Shown: one piece after another, positions 20,176-30,244 of the stretch
Numbering within the stretch: position 1 is the stretch's first letter
Layout of the letters: each line of letters begins with the position of its first letter
Origin: Pandoraea faecigallinarum
GTDB taxonomy: Bacteria; Pseudomonadota; Gammaproteobacteria; Burkholderiales; Burkholderiaceae
Reading direction: 5' to 3'
NCBI RefSeq assembly: GCF_001029105.3
Contig: NZ_CP011807.3
Span: 3,534,001-3,598,000, forward strand
Length of the DNA: 64,000 nt
Program-made: the position numbers and the translations under genes
Notes under the pieces: model-generated
What the model saw: only the letters and a program-made list of their open reading frames with translations
Told to the model about the DNA's origin: nothing
Databases searched by the model: none

Positions 20176-21099
20176 ATGCAACGCACTCCCATCGAGCTTC
20201 GTCACTTGCAGACACTGCTGGCGCTGCGCGACACCGGCAGCGTTTCGCGTGCGGCGTTGTGGCTGCATCTGACGCAGTCCGCCCTCTCGCATCAGATCAA
20301 GGCATTGGAAGATTTCTACGGCTTGCCGCTGTTCGTGCGCAAGTCGTCACCGCTGCTGTTCACCCCGGCGGGCAAGCGTCTGCTTGCCCTGGCCGAAGAG
20401 GTGGTGCCGGCCGTCGACGAGGCGGGACGCGACCTCACCCGGCTCGCGCAGGGCACCCAGGGCACGCTGCGCATCGCCGTGGAATGCCACACCTGTTTCG
20501 ACTGGCTGATGCCTGCGATGGACGCGTTTCGTCAGCGCTGGCCGGAAGTGGAACTGGATATCGTGTCGGGCTTTCATGCGGACCCGATCGGTCTGCTGCA
20601 TCAAGACCGCGCCGATCTGGCGATCATTTCGGAGCATGAGGACGGCGAAGCGGTGGATTTTCATCCGCTGTTTCGTTTCCAGATGATGGCGCTCATGGCA
20701 AACGACCATCCGCTGGCAGGCAAGTCACATCTCGATGCCGAAGACTTTCGCGACGAGACGCTCATTACCTACCCCGTGCCCGACGACATGCTCGATATCG
20801 TGCGTCAGGTGCTGCGCCCGGCAGGCATCGAGCCGACACGTCGCACCACCGAACTGACGGTCGCGATCCTGCAACTGGTGGCGAGCCGCCGCGGGCTGGC
20901 GGCGTTGCCGCTTTGGGCCGTCACGGGATATCTGGAACGCAAGTACGTGAGCGCAAGGCCGATCACCCCACGGGGGCTGACGGCCGAGCTATGGGCGGCG
21001 ACGCTGCCGGCGATCACCGCACGGCCGTACATCGGCGAATTCGTCTCGATCATGCGCGAGACGAGCCTGCTGACGCTGCCGGAGATCGAACTGCTCTGA
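20176..21099 (+). CDS. metR: LysR-type regulator of methionine synthesis, MetR
   Basis: 307 residues, beginning MQRTPIELRHLQ. The HTH covers about residues 5-65 (SVSRAALWLHLTQSALSHQIK). The effector domain carries EVELDIVSGFHADPIGLL, close to known MetR proteins, which use homocysteine as co-regulator and activate metE. The frame extends to 20077, but the ATG at 20176 puts the HTH at the usual distance. It is divergent from metE across 168 bp, the classic metR-metE layout. Confidence 0.93.
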   Translation: MQRTPIELRHLQTLLALRDTGSVSRAALWLHLTQSALSHQIKALEDFYGLPLFVRKSSPLLFTPAGKRLLALAEEVVPAVDEAGRDLTRLAQGTQGTLRIAVECHTCFDWLMPAMDAFRQRWPEVELDIVSGFHADPIGLLHQDRADLAIISEHEDGEAVDFHPLFRFQMMALMANDHPLAGKSHLDAEDFRDETLITYPVPDDMLDIVRQVLRPAGIEPTRRTTELTVAILQLVASRRGLAALPLWAVTGYLERKYVSARPITPRGLTAELWAATLPAITARPYIGEFVSIMRETSLLTLPEIELL

Positions 21100-21132
21100 G
21101 TCCACGGGCGCTCGCCTCGCGGCTTCGTCAGC

Positions 21133-22572
21133 CTATTGCGAAATCTTCTCCAGTGCGATGTCGCGCGTGCGCGGTCCCATCAGACCGATGGAGAGCATGA
21201 CGATCAGCATCGCGCACGAGATGAACGCGAACACCCCCGTCACGCCGAAATTGCGCAGCACCGACGCGATCAGAAACGCGGTGAAAATCGCCGAGAAGCG
21301 GCTCCACGAATAGACGAACCCGACCGCGCGCGCGCGGATGCCCGTGGGGAACAGTTCCGTCTGATACGCGTGGTAGCTGTACGACATGATGTTGTTCGCG
21401 AGCGTGAGACCGATACCCATTGCGATCAGCAGGTACGACGAACTCACCTGCGAGAACACGATACCGCACACGATGCCGACGCCGGCCGTCCATACGATGG
21501 CGTGCTTGCGCTCGACCTTGTCGGCCATCCACAGGCCGATGAGCGGGCCGGCCGGCGCGGCCAGCGCGATCACGCTCGAATACGCGAGACTCGTCGTCAC
21601 CGTGATGCCCTGCTTGATGAGCAGCGTGGGCACCCAGTTGGCGAAGCCGTAGAAGCCCACCGTCTGGAAGATGTTGAACAGAATCCTCATGATCGCGCGC
21701 TTGCGGTACGGCGGCACCCACATGTCGCGAAACGCGCTCTTCGGCACCACCGGCTCCGGCGTGCCCGGCGCCGGCAGCGGTTTGCCGTACTCGCGCTCGA
21801 CTTTGGCTTCGAGCGCCGAGAGCACGCGCCCGGCTTCGTCGAGACGCCCCTTCTGCGCCAGCCAGCGCGGGCTTTCCGGCAACGCGCGACGGATCCACCA
21901 GACGAACACCGCACCATGGGCGCCGATAAGCACCACCCAGCGCCAGCCTTCGAGGCCGAAAAACTCGCGCGGCACGAGCCAGTAGGACAGCAGCGCGACG
22001 ACCGGCACCGCCGTGAAGCCGACGGCCTGCTCGCAGGCGAATGCACGGCCGCGAATCTGCTTGGGCACAAGCTCCGCGATGTAGGTGCCGATCGTCACCA
22101 ACTCGACGCCGATGCCCAGACCGACGATGAAGCGCCAGAAGTTCACGCCGGTGGCCGTCTCCTGAAATGCCATGACGACGTTCGCGACCGTGTACCAGAG
22201 CAGCGAGCCGGTGAACACGGCGCGACGTCCGAACCGGTCGGCGAGAAAACCGCACGCGATGGTGCCGATAAACAGCCCCGAGAACAGCGCGGCAATGAAA
22301 CTCGCCACGCCGGTCGTGCCGAACAGGCCCGGTGTCGTCGGCGTGAGAATGCCGCTTTTCACGAGCCCCGGCGCAATGTAGCCGGTGTAGAGCAGATCGT
22401 AGAGTTCGAAGAAGAAACCGAGACTGAGCAGCACCACCAGCATCCAGACGGTGCGGGTGGGCGGCAGACGGTCGAGCCGGGCGGAAATGTCGCCTGCGTT
22501 CAGGCGGGTTGCCGCAGTCGTTGCTTGAGCGGCGCGAGGCATGGAAGGCATTGAAACGTCGGGGGATGGCAT
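21133..22572 (-). CDS. MFS transporter, sugar/organic acid symporter type
   Basis: A 479-residue membrane protein with 12 hydrophobic segments. The MFS signature lies after helix 2 (FLADRFGRR), and the RxxPESPRWL-like element [14 protein letters not shown] follows helix 6, typical of the sugar porter/metabolite-H+ symporter branch. A GGAGA ribosome site precedes the ATG at 22572. It is downstream of the aconitase-family gene and a LysR gene on the same strand. Import of a carboxylic acid handled by that enzyme is plausible, but the substrate is not visible from sequence. Confidence 0.85.
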   Translation of the reverse strand: MPSPDVSMPSMPRAAQATTAATRLNAGDISARLDRLPPTRTVWMLVVLLSLGFFFELYDLLYTGYIAPGLVKSGILTPTTPGLFGTTGVASFIAALFSGLFIGTIACGFLADRFGRRAVFTGSLLWYTVANVVMAFQETATGVNFWRFIVGLGIGVELVTIGTYIAELVPKQIRGRAFACEQAVGFTAVPVVALLSYWLVPREFFGLEGWRWVVLIGAHGAVFVWWIRRALPESPRWLAQKGRLDEAGRVLSALEAKVEREYGKPLPAPGTPEPVVPKSAFRDMWVPPYRKRAIMRILFNIFQTVGFYGFANWVPTLLIKQGITVTTSLAYSSVIALAAPAGPLIGLWMADKVERKHAIVWTAGVGIVCGIVFSQVSSSYLLIAMGIGLTLANNIMSYSYHAYQTELFPTGIRARAVGFVYSWSRFSAIFTAFLIASVLRNFGVTGVFAFISCAMLIVMLSIGLMGPRTRDIALEKISQ

Positions 22573-22678
22573 GGAAATCGTCTCCGGGCCCGTTCGGTCA
22601 TGGCCGAACTGCTCACTTGACCGACATCGCCGATGGACGCCGGTTACACCATGAATCGACAGGCACGAGGCCGAAATT

Positions 22679-22694
22679 GTGCCACGAATGGCAC
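22679..22694. promoter_or_regulatory. 16-bp palindrome upstream of the MFS gene
   Basis: GTGCCA-cgaa-TGGCAC is a perfect inverted repeat 107 bp upstream of the MFS start, with a partial echo (TGCCACGTAGTGCG) shortly after. It may be an operator. The remaining 22573-22871 shows no gene. Confidence 0.4.
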
Positions 22695-22871
22695 CGCGCC
22701 AGTCACCTTTGCCACGTAGTGCGAAAAATTACGATGTTCATTAACAACGGCACGGCACGCTGCGCGACGCCGCAGAGCGCAGCATGGCGTTTCGGCTTGC
22801 GCACGCAACGCGGCATTCGTCGCGCTGGCGAAAACGCCTCCGGCGAGGGGCTTTGCGCCGGTGCGTGACGC

Positions 22872-22942
22872 GATTGCCTCACGTGATTGCCTCACGTGAT
22901 TGCCTCACGTGATTGCCTCACGTGATTGCCTCACGCGATTGC
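22872..22942. repeat. 13-bp tandem repeat covering the 3' end of the aconitase-family gene
   Basis: GATTGCCTCACGT is repeated at 22872, 22885, 22898 and 22911; a fifth unit at 22924 ends in C, and a sixth is partial. The aconitase gene, read on the minus strand, stops (TGA at 22918-22920) inside the array. Because the unit is not a multiple of three, each copy shifts frame, so copy-number change would alter the C terminus. Confidence 0.92.
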
Positions 22943-24900
22943 AACCGGTTATTGCCCTCCCCCATCGCCTTGAGTTCGTCGAAGCTCACGATTCGCCCGG
23001 CGAGCGCGCTCGCCGCCACCGTGTAAGGACTGGCGAGCCAGACACTTCCCGGCCCCGAGCGTCCGGGGAAGTTGCGATTGATCGCGCTGATCGTGACCTG
23101 ATCGGCCGACGTCGACTGGCCGGGACCGCAGTTCGCGCAGGCGCCGCAGCCCGGCATGATGAGCGTGACCCCCGCCGCTTCGAACGTCTTCAGATAGCCT
23201 CGTTGCTCGCAATACGTGCGCACGTCCATCGTGCCGAATTGCAGGAACAGCGAGCGCCCCTGGGCGACACGCCACCCCCTGGCGACACCCCACGACAGCA
23301 CCTCGTGATACGCGTCGAAGTCGTCGCGCTTGCCGGCGGTGCACGAGCCGCCGTAGGCGATGTCGATGGGTACGGGAGCCTCGAGCGCCGCGAGGCGGAC
23401 GCCATTGCCGGGGTCGCCCGGGCGCGCGAGCATCGGCGTGAGCGAGGCGGCGTCGATGCGGATCACATCGTGGTAGCGCGCGTCGGCGTCGCTCGTCATC
23501 CATGGTTCGAGCGTGAAGTCGATGCCGCGTCGTTCCTTGAGGAACGCCACCGTTTTCTCGTCCGGTGCGACGATGCCGGTAAAGCCGCCCAGCTCCGCAA
23601 CCATATTGGTGAGCGTGGCGCGCTCGTCGATCGACATGTCGCGAACCGCGCTGCCCGCATACTCGAAGACAAGACCGATGGCCCCGCCGCTGCGGATCGC
23701 GTCGAGGTGCAGCAAATGAAGCACGACATCCTTCGCTGTCACACCCGGCCTGAGTGCGCCGTCGATTTCGATGCGCAACGTCTGCGGCACTTTGCAACGC
23801 ACGTAACCCGTGACCCAGCTATTGGCGACATCGGTGGCGCCCGCACCGAACGCGAGACAGCCGAGTGCGCCCGCGTGCGGGGTGTGCGAGTCGGTGCCGA
23901 CCACGATCTGCCCCGGCAATGCGTAGCGCTCTGCCATGAGCGCGTGGCAGATGCCATCGGCGCCGTCGGCGCCGCTCGCGCCGTCATCGGCCAACTGACC
24001 GTGCGCCAGCACGGGATAGCGTGCGACGAACTCGCGGTGACCGCTCGTCAGGTTCGCCACTCCGGGCAGCAGCCCCCGCGAGACGTGCGGGAAACTCTGT
24101 GCGGCGAGCACCAGATGGTCCTGAAACGCAATGATGCGTGCGGGATCGTGCAGCGCCGCCGGCTCCCCGAAGGCGCGGTGCATCAGATGCGCGCACATCC
24201 CCGTGAAATAGTCGTGAGAGAATCGCCAGTCGACGCGTACGAAAACGCCGTCGCCACGCTCGACGCCCGGCGTGCCCGGATGCAGGCGCCGCGCCATGAT
24301 CTTCTCGACGAGCGTGCGCGCACGCGTGTCGCGGCGCTCGACAGGCGCGGGCCACTCGGCGAACTTGCTGTACGCGAGCAAACCGCCGCTGCGGATGATC
24401 TGCTGCGTGAGGGCATCGCGCCCTTTGAGGAATTCGGTAATCGGGATGGCTTCGCCGGCCAGAATGCGATCGAGCACGCCAAAGTCGGTCGTCGTCAGAA
24501 TGCCGATGTTGTCGCAGTTCTGCTGATAGATGCGCTCGAAACTCTCGGCGACGATCAGACGAATGCCCGCCGAGAGTTCCGCAAGCGGGCTCGATTCGCG
24601 CGACGAGCCTTTGCCGTAACGCTTGCCGGCGACCGTGATCTGGAAGCCTCCGCGACGCACGTCGTGCTCGCCGATCGGCATCTCGTTTCCCGCCTTGAAA
24701 CCGACGTAGGGATAGCGCCCGAGCCGCTCGTCGTACGTGAGCATGACGGTCACGGGCGTGATTTCGTCCGTGGACACGTTCTCGCGCAGCGTGCCTGCCT
24801 GAGCGCGGGTAAGGGACTCGCCCGACATCTGACGGCGCACGATGGCCGGGTCGTCGGACAGAAACAGCACGCGGCCGTCGAAACGAATGATGTCTTCCAT
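22918..24900 (-). CDS. Aconitase/3-isopropylmalate dehydratase family protein, swivel domain first
   Basis: A 660-residue hydro-lyase with a 4Fe-4S cluster. The swivel (LeuD-like) domain is at the N terminus, about residues 1-190, with YGKGSSRESSPLAELSAGIR. The catalytic half follows, with VVGTDSHTPHAGALG, a cluster cysteine in YGGSCTAG and two more in GCGACANCG. Ordinary aconitases have the swivel last, so this is a circularly permuted or refused LeuD-LeuC arrangement. The ATG at 24900 follows a GGAGGT site. Substrate unknown; the LysR gene upstream and the MFS gene downstream, on the same strand, suggest catabolism of an imported tricarboxylate-like acid. The stop lies in a tandem repeat. 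Confidence 0.82.
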   Translation of the reverse strand: MEDIIRFDGRVLFLSDDPAIVRRQMSGESLTRAQAGTLRENVSTDEITPVTVMLTYDERLGRYPYVGFKAGNEMPIGEHDVRRGGFQITVAGKRYGKGSSRESSPLAELSAGIRLIVAESFERIYQQNCDNIGILTTTDFGVLDRILAGEAIPITEFLKGRDALTQQIIRSGGLLAYSKFAEWPAPVERRDTRARTLVEKIMARRLHPGTPGVERGDGVFVRVDWRFSHDYFTGMCAHLMHRAFGEPAALHDPARIIAFQDHLVLAAQSFPHVSRGLLPGVANLTSGHREFVARYPVLAHGQLADDGASGADGADGICHALMAERYALPGQIVVGTDSHTPHAGALGCLAFGAGATDVANSWVTGYVRCKVPQTLRIEIDGALRPGVTAKDVVLHLLHLDAIRSGGAIGLVFEYAGSAVRDMSIDERATLTNMVAELGGFTGIVAPDEKTVAFLKERRGIDFTLEPWMTSDADARYHDVIRIDAASLTPMLARPGDPGNGVRLAALEAPVPIDIAYGGSCTAGKRDDFDAYHEVLSWGVARGWRVAQGRSLFLQFGTMDVRTYCEQRGYLKTFEAAGVTLIMPGCGACANCGPGQSTSADQVTISAINRNFPGRSGPGSVWLASPYTVAASALAGRIVSFDELKAMGEGNNRLQSREAIT

Positions 24901-25097
24901 GCGGCAATGACCTCCGGAAGACAGCATAGCGGCCACGTCACTGCCCTGCCGTGCCGTCTCGGCAAGCCCGGCGTGACCGTTTGCGAAGCCGGTGCGCCGG
25001 GCGACGATGCGCGCGAATGGCGATAGCCAACGGCGAAGCATCGAAACGCCATTGCCGCATTGCCGGCTCTGCGCGTTCGCACGGGGCGCTTACCCCG

Positions 25098-26039
25098 TCA
25101 TGCGTCGGACGCCGCGCGCCGGTCTTGCTGCCCCTGCTGCCCCTGCGCGAGAAAATTCACGACGGCGGATGCTGTCGCACTCAACTGCTCGCGCGACGCA
25201 AAGACCAGCCACAGTTGACGCTGCGCCCATTCGTCCGTAAGCGGGCGCACGACGATGTCGAGTTTGCCGACGTACAACTGCCCGACCTGCTCCGGCGCAA
25301 TGGCGATGCCCAGCCCGGCATGCGCCATGCGGCACAGGGCGTCGAGACTCGACACGCGAATCTTGATGCGCAACGACTCCCCGGCCGCGCTCGCCTGCTG
25401 ACGCAGCATCTGTGTGAGCGCGCTGTTGCCCTGAAGGCCGACGAGCGTTTCCCCTACACATGCCGAGAACGGGATTTCGCCGGTGCGCGCCGCCAAGGGG
25501 TGGCCGGCGGGCAGAATCACGGCGAGCCGGTCGCGGCGGTAGGGCACCATCGTGAACGCCTCGATACCTTCGACGGCATTGCAGATGCCCACGTCCACCG
25601 CGCGCTCGGCCACACGCTGAAGCACTTCGTTGCTGTGCTGCTCGTCGAGTTCGACGTCCACTGCCGAAAACACGCGGCCGAATGCCGCAAGATCCTCCGG
25701 CAGAAACTGCACGATGGCCGAAAGGTTCGCCGCAATGCGCACGCTGCCGCGCGCCCCCTCATGAAATTGGGACAGTTCGGCGCCGAGCGATTCGATCGTG
25801 CCTAAAATACGTTCGGCATAACGGCGCACCGTCTCGCCCACCGGAGTGACGGTGATACCGCGCTGATGACGCTGGATGAGAGGAAGCCCGACGATGGCCT
25901 CGATGTCGGCAATGCGCCGGCTGATGGCCGACGGCGCGATGAATTCACGCTCGGCGGCGCGCGCCATGCTCCGCTCCTGACAGACGGCCACGAAAAGACG
26001 CAAAGAAGTGAGGTCAAGCTTGCGGAGAAGGTTTTCCAT
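25098..26039 (-). CDS. LysR-type transcriptional regulator
   Basis: 313 residues. The HTH is at about residues 8-68 (MARAAEREFIAPSAISRRI), followed by a LysR effector domain. The frame stays open far upstream, antisense to pyrB, but MENLLRKLDLTSLRLF at 26039 is the natural start. It lies on the same strand as, and 197 bp upstream of, the aconitase-family gene, and is divergent from pyrB with 135 bp between starts. Control of the aconitase/MFS pair is the more likely role; this is inferred from position. Confidence 0.88.
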   Translation of the reverse strand: MENLLRKLDLTSLRLFVAVCQERSMARAAEREFIAPSAISRRIADIEAIVGLPLIQRHQRGITVTPVGETVRRYAERILGTIESLGAELSQFHEGARGSVRIAANLSAIVQFLPEDLAAFGRVFSAVDVELDEQHSNEVLQRVAERAVDVGICNAVEGIEAFTMVPYRRDRLAVILPAGHPLAARTGEIPFSACVGETLVGLQGNSALTQMLRQQASAAGESLRIKIRVSSLDALCRMAHAGLGIAIAPEQVGQLYVGKLDIVVRPLTDEWAQRQLWLVFASREQLSATASAVVNFLAQGQQGQQDRRAASDA

Positions 26040-26174
26040 ACCCGTACGGCAATACACCGGAAACGCCGGAAACGCCCGGCTGGCGCGGCCCTGCGAGGGG
26101 CACGTCTTTTGCTGGACAAACAACGAATCGACGCCTATTATACGCATCGCGTACACAGACCTGCCGACCCGACC

Positions 26175-27458
26175 ATGAGTGCACAGCAGACTTTCCTGCG
26201 CGACGCGATGCGTCGCCTGAACATGACCCGCGACACCTTCGCCGAGCGCATCGGCGTTCGCCGGCGCGCCCTCGACACCTGGCTGCTGCCGGAGGATTCG
26301 AGCGAATATCGCACGATGCCGAGCATCGTGGAGAAATTCGTCGGCGAAATCCTCGGTCGTGAAGCGCCGTCCGCGGAATCTACGCAAAGCGCACACAAGC
26401 CGCTGCGCGAACGCATGGGTCTGGACGGCAAGCCGCATTTGATCTCCGTCGACCAGTTCTCGCGCGACTCGCTCGAAGAATTGTTCCACGTTGCCGATAT
26501 CATGCAACCGATCGCGCGCCGCCAGAAGATTTCTCGCGTGCTCGAAGGCGCGGTGCTCGGCAACCTGTTCTTCGAAGCCAGCACCCGCACCCGCGTGAGC
26601 TTCGGCGCCGCCTTCTGCCGCCTCGGCGGCTCGGTGTGCGACACGACCGGCTTCACGTTCTCGTCGATGGCCAAGGGCGAATCGATCTACGACACGAGCC
26701 GCGTCATGAGCGGCTACGTCGACGCGCTCGTCGTCCGTCACCCGGAAAAGGGATCGGTCGCCGAATTCGCACGCGCCACGAACATCCCCGTCATCAACGG
26801 CGGCGACGGCCCGGGCGAACACCCGAGTCAGGCGATTCTCGACCTGTACACCATCGGCCGCGAATTCTCGCGTCTGGGCAAGCTGGTCGACGGCGCGCAC
26901 GTGGCGATGGTCGGCGACCTGCGCTACGGCCGCACCGTGCACTCGCTCATCAAGCTGCTGGCGCTGTATCGCGGCCTGAAGTTCACGCTGATCTCGCCGC
27001 CGTCGCTCGAAATGCCGACGTACATTCTCGACCAGATCTCGCAGAACGGCCACGTCATCGTGCAAAGCAACTCGCTGGCCGATCTGGCCGGGGCGGACGT
27101 GGTCTACGCGACGCGCATCCAGAAGGAGCGCTTTGCCGACGAAGCGATCGAGGGTTACACGCCGGACTTCCAGATCAACGAAGCGCTGATCAATCAGTAC
27201 TGCGACAGCCGTACGATCATCATGCACCCGCTGCCGCGCGACAGCCGCCCCGGTGCCAACGATCTGTCGACAGACCTCAATCACGATCCGCGTCTGGCCA
27301 TCTTCCGTCAGACGGACAACGGGATTCCGGTGCGCATGGCGATCTTCGCGATCCTGCTCGGCGTGGACAAGCAGGTCCAGCACAGCATGCGTGACGCCGC
27401 CTGGCGCTCGCCGTCGCACATCGGTCCGGACGACGCCCTGTTCGACGGTCTCGACTGA
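26175..27458 (+). CDS. pyrB: Aspartate carbamoyltransferase with N-terminal HTH-like domain
   Basis: Makes N-carbamoyl-aspartate from carbamoyl phosphate and aspartate, the committed step of pyrimidine synthesis. 427 residues, against about 310 for a bare catalytic chain. The carbamoyl phosphate motif FFEASTRTRVSF is near residue 139, and HPLPRDSRPGA and the aspartate domain follow. Residues 1-65 read like a small XRE-type helix-turn-helix (LNMTRDTFAERIGVRRRALDTW). ATG at 26175 follows the TATTAT-like element around 26137. Such extended chains are known in Burkholderia relatives; the role of the extra domain is not established to my knowledge. Confidence 0.9.
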   Translation: MSAQQTFLRDAMRRLNMTRDTFAERIGVRRRALDTWLLPEDSSEYRTMPSIVEKFVGEILGREAPSAESTQSAHKPLRERMGLDGKPHLISVDQFSRDSLEELFHVADIMQPIARRQKISRVLEGAVLGNLFFEASTRTRVSFGAAFCRLGGSVCDTTGFTFSSMAKGESIYDTSRVMSGYVDALVVRHPEKGSVAEFARATNIPVINGGDGPGEHPSQAILDLYTIGREFSRLGKLVDGAHVAMVGDLRYGRTVHSLIKLLALYRGLKFTLISPPSLEMPTYILDQISQNGHVIVQSNSLADLAGADVVYATRIQKERFADEAIEGYTPDFQINEALINQYCDSRTIIMHPLPRDSRPGANDLSTDLNHDPRLAIFRQTDNGIPVRMAIFAILLGVDKQVQHSMRDAAWRSPSHIGPDDALFDGLD

Positions 27459-27476
27459 TCGCCGGTCGCTGCCGCA

Positions 27477-27500
27477 GTGTCTCGGATCATTCCGAGACAC
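27477..27500 (+). terminator. Hairpin after pyrB (first of two)
   Basis: A perfect 10-bp stem, GTGTCTCGGA / TCCGAGACAC, with loop TCAT, 18 bp after the pyrB stop. No T tract follows, so it may act with Rho or as an mRNA 3' stabiliser rather than as a simple intrinsic terminator. Confidence 0.55.
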
Positions 27501-27522
27501 CGGCGCTTCCTGCCCGATACTG

Positions 27523-27555
27523 CACTGCCCCCGAGGATTTTTCGCGGGGGCAGTG
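27523..27555 (+). terminator. Hairpin before fbp (second of two)
   Basis: An 11-bp stem, CACTGCCCCCG / CGGGGGCAGTG, with an 11-base loop containing TTTTT. No T run follows the stem. It lies 67 bp upstream of fbp, so it could also be part of the fbp leader. Confidence 0.5.
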
Positions 27556-27621
27556 TCGCTTTACGAGTAAAATTGCGTCCATCACGAATAGGTACGCTTT
27601 TTTGCTTTTCCGGAGGCCCAC

Positions 27622-28635
<1,014 letters not shown>

Positions 28636-28768
28636 GGCGCAGGTGCCGTCGTCGCGGAGACGGCGAATGCCGAAAATTTTTTGCGACGACGCAAGCGCAG
28701 GATCTCTGGAATTTCAATGATTTACGCGCGATGGCCGCAAGCATCGCGAAAAATCTTTGAAAAAGGTA

Positions 28769-28796
28769 GTGACAAATCCGTAAAACCTGCTAATAT
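28769..28796 (+). promoter_or_regulatory. Promoter of tRNA-Thr
   Basis: GTGACA at 28769-28774 and TAATAT at 28791-28796 are separated by 16 bp and would start transcription about ten bases before the tRNA. The flanking sequence is AT-rich. Confidence 0.65.
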
Positions 28797-28812
28797 CTCA
28801 CTTCTTCGCAGC

Positions 28813-28888
28813 GCCGGAGTAGCTCAGTCGGTAGAGCAGCTCATTCGTAATGAGAAGGTCGGGGGTTCGATTCCTCTCTCCGGCACCA
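28813..28888 (+). tRNA. thrT(CGT): tRNA-Thr (anticodon CGT)
   Basis: A complete 76-base cloverleaf. The acceptor stem GCCGGAG pairs with CTCCGGC, followed by the encoded ACCA tail. The D arm is GCTC...GAGC, the anticodon loop is TTCGTAA with CGT at the decoding position, and the T arm has TTCGATT. It reads ACG codons. An integrase remnant just downstream, read in the same direction, suggests that the 3' end once served as an attachment site. Confidence 0.97.
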
Positions 28889-28922
28889 GCGACTTAAATC
28901 GTTGGATGCAGTGAAGTCCTAA

Positions 28923-28956
28923 AAACCCGCTAATGCGCACGCTTGGCGGGTTTTTT
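28923..28956 (+). terminator. Rho-independent terminator of tRNA-Thr
   Basis: AAACCCGC at 28923-28930 pairs with GCGGGTTT at 28946-28953, and the T run continues to 28956. It lies 35 bp after the tRNA. Confidence 0.82.
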
Positions 28957-29059
28957 GTTTTTCCGCGAGATACCATGCGGCGCCCCCAATCGATCATCAA
29001 TCTGGGGGCACATGTGGGGGCATGGCGTTGCCCCTCGCGACCGGTGCCCCCAACATGGC

Positions 29060-29464
29060 ATGGAGTTGCACACATGGCGCTTGCCGACGCGAAGGCACGC
29101 ACTGCCACCCCCTCCGAAAGGGGCTGCGCACATAGTTCCGCTGCCAACGCAAGCCATCGCAGTTCTTCATGATCTGCACGCGCTAACCGGAAGCGGCAAC
29201 TAGCTTTTCCCGAGCATTCACTTGTCCGGCAGACCCATGAGCGACAACGCGTCATATGCCGCGTTACGGCGTCCAGGCTATGACAGAGAGATGATGACCG
29301 GGCACGGATTCCGGGCAACGGCTCGGACCATACTCGACGAGACGCTCAACACCCCCGTCGTTATCATTCAAGCCCAATTAACGCACTCCGTACGAGACCC
29401 GCTAGGTCGTGCCTATAACCGCACGTCGCATCTTCCACAGCGTCGAAATATGTTGCAGCAATGA
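29060..29464 (+). pseudogene. Remnant of a tyrosine-recombinase (P4-type) integrase
   Basis: Only the C-terminal catalytic part remains. One reading frame gives a segment ending HIVPLPTQAIAVLHDLHALTG, then a TAG at 29201-29203, then LFPSIHLSGRPMSDNA, HGFRATARTILDE, QLTHSVRDPLGRAYNR and LPQRRNMLQQ. These match the end of P4/island integrases, including the H-x-x-R box, the second histidine and the catalytic tyrosine in AYNR. The N-terminal DNA-binding domains and the first catalytic arginine are absent, and the final 20 or so residues are missing. Its position after the tRNA-Thr 3' end marks the scar of a lost or decayed genomic island. Confidence 0.85.
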
Positions 29465-29524
29465 GCGAACTACGTCGATGCACCGAAGCTGGTCATCTGA
29501 TCCCTAATCATCGTTTGAACTCCG

Positions 29525-29556
29525 GTCCGGAGCCTTGACTGACCAGGCTCCCGGAC
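29525..29556. terminator. Hairpin between the integrase remnant and the DUF1415 gene
   Basis: GTCCGGAGCCT pairs with AGGCTCCCGGAC with a one-base bulge, around a 9-base loop. It starts 10 bp beyond the DUF1415 stop. There is no T run on either strand, so its role as terminator is tentative. Confidence 0.45.
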
Positions 29557-29565
29557 GTCAGCAAC

Positions 29566-30186
29566 CTAATCGTCGTCCGCGGGCCGCGCCATCCAGTCGT
29601 GATAGCCGGCTGCGCCCATCTTGCGCATCAGCGCTTCGTTGCGCGCGTAGATCGTCTCCGCTTCGGGGAACGCGTCGACCGCCCGGTCGATGCTGGCCTC
29701 GCGCAGCAAATGCAGAATCGGGTACGGCGAGCGGTTCGTGAAGTTCTCGACGTCGTCCGGCGCCGTGCCTTCGAACTGATAGTCGGGATGGAAGCTCGCG
29801 ATCTGTAGCTCGCCTTCCAGACGCAATTGCCGGAGCATGCGCCCGGCGAAGAACAGCGCGTCGTTGTACTCGTGAAAGTCGAGCAGCGCCTGCGGCAAAA
29901 TCAGCAACGTGGTATCCACGGCTCGCGGGTCCGCTTCGGACAGCCACCGCAATTCCTTCTCGAGGTCGAGCAGCGCACCCTCCATATCGTGCGCTGCGCT
30001 CACCACGTAGCGGATCTGATCCTTGACGTGTACCGCTTTTGCAAACGGACACAGGTTCAGCCCGATCACGGCGCGCGTGAGCCAATGGCGAGTCGCCGCA
30101 ATCACGGCGTCGTTGTCCTGCACGTGGTCCGAAGCGCTCGCCGGACCCGTCGCCGGCGCTGCAAGAGGATGGGGTTTGTCCGACAT
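29566..30186 (-). CDS. DUF1415 family protein
   Basis: 206 residues of the DUF1415 family, common in beta- and gammaproteobacteria and of unknown function. Recognisable segments are ATRHWLTRAVIGLNLCPFAK near residue 30 and SPYPILHLLREASIDRAVD in the C-terminal half. The frame is open upstream to 30474, but the ATG at 30186 (MSDKPHPL) is the natural start; the extra upstream codons include a 10-bp tandem repeat. No signal peptide. Probably a core gene that predates the rearrangements around it. Confidence 0.85.
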   Translation of the reverse strand: MSDKPHPLAAPATGPASASDHVQDNDAVIAATRHWLTRAVIGLNLCPFAKAVHVKDQIRYVVSAAHDMEGALLDLEKELRWLSEADPRAVDTTLLILPQALLDFHEYNDALFFAGRMLRQLRLEGELQIASFHPDYQFEGTAPDDVENFTNRSPYPILHLLREASIDRAVDAFPEAETIYARNEALMRKMGAAGYHDWMARPADDD

Positions 30187-30244
30187 ACAAAAAGCGGGAT
30201 GGTGATTCGTGAATACCGCATTGTAGTTCGCGAACCTCCGCACC

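Noticed and set aside
22872..22942. CRISPR-like array
   Set aside because: Units are 13-bp head-to-tail copies with no spacers and no cas genes.
26040..27500. Long N-terminal extension of the minus-strand LysR gene to 27500
   Set aside because: The extension is antisense to pyrB; the LysR family starts at 26039.
28933..29203. Separate small genes downstream of tRNA-Thr
   Set aside because: The latter part is in frame with, and similar to, integrase and only split from it by a TAG; the rest has no coding character.
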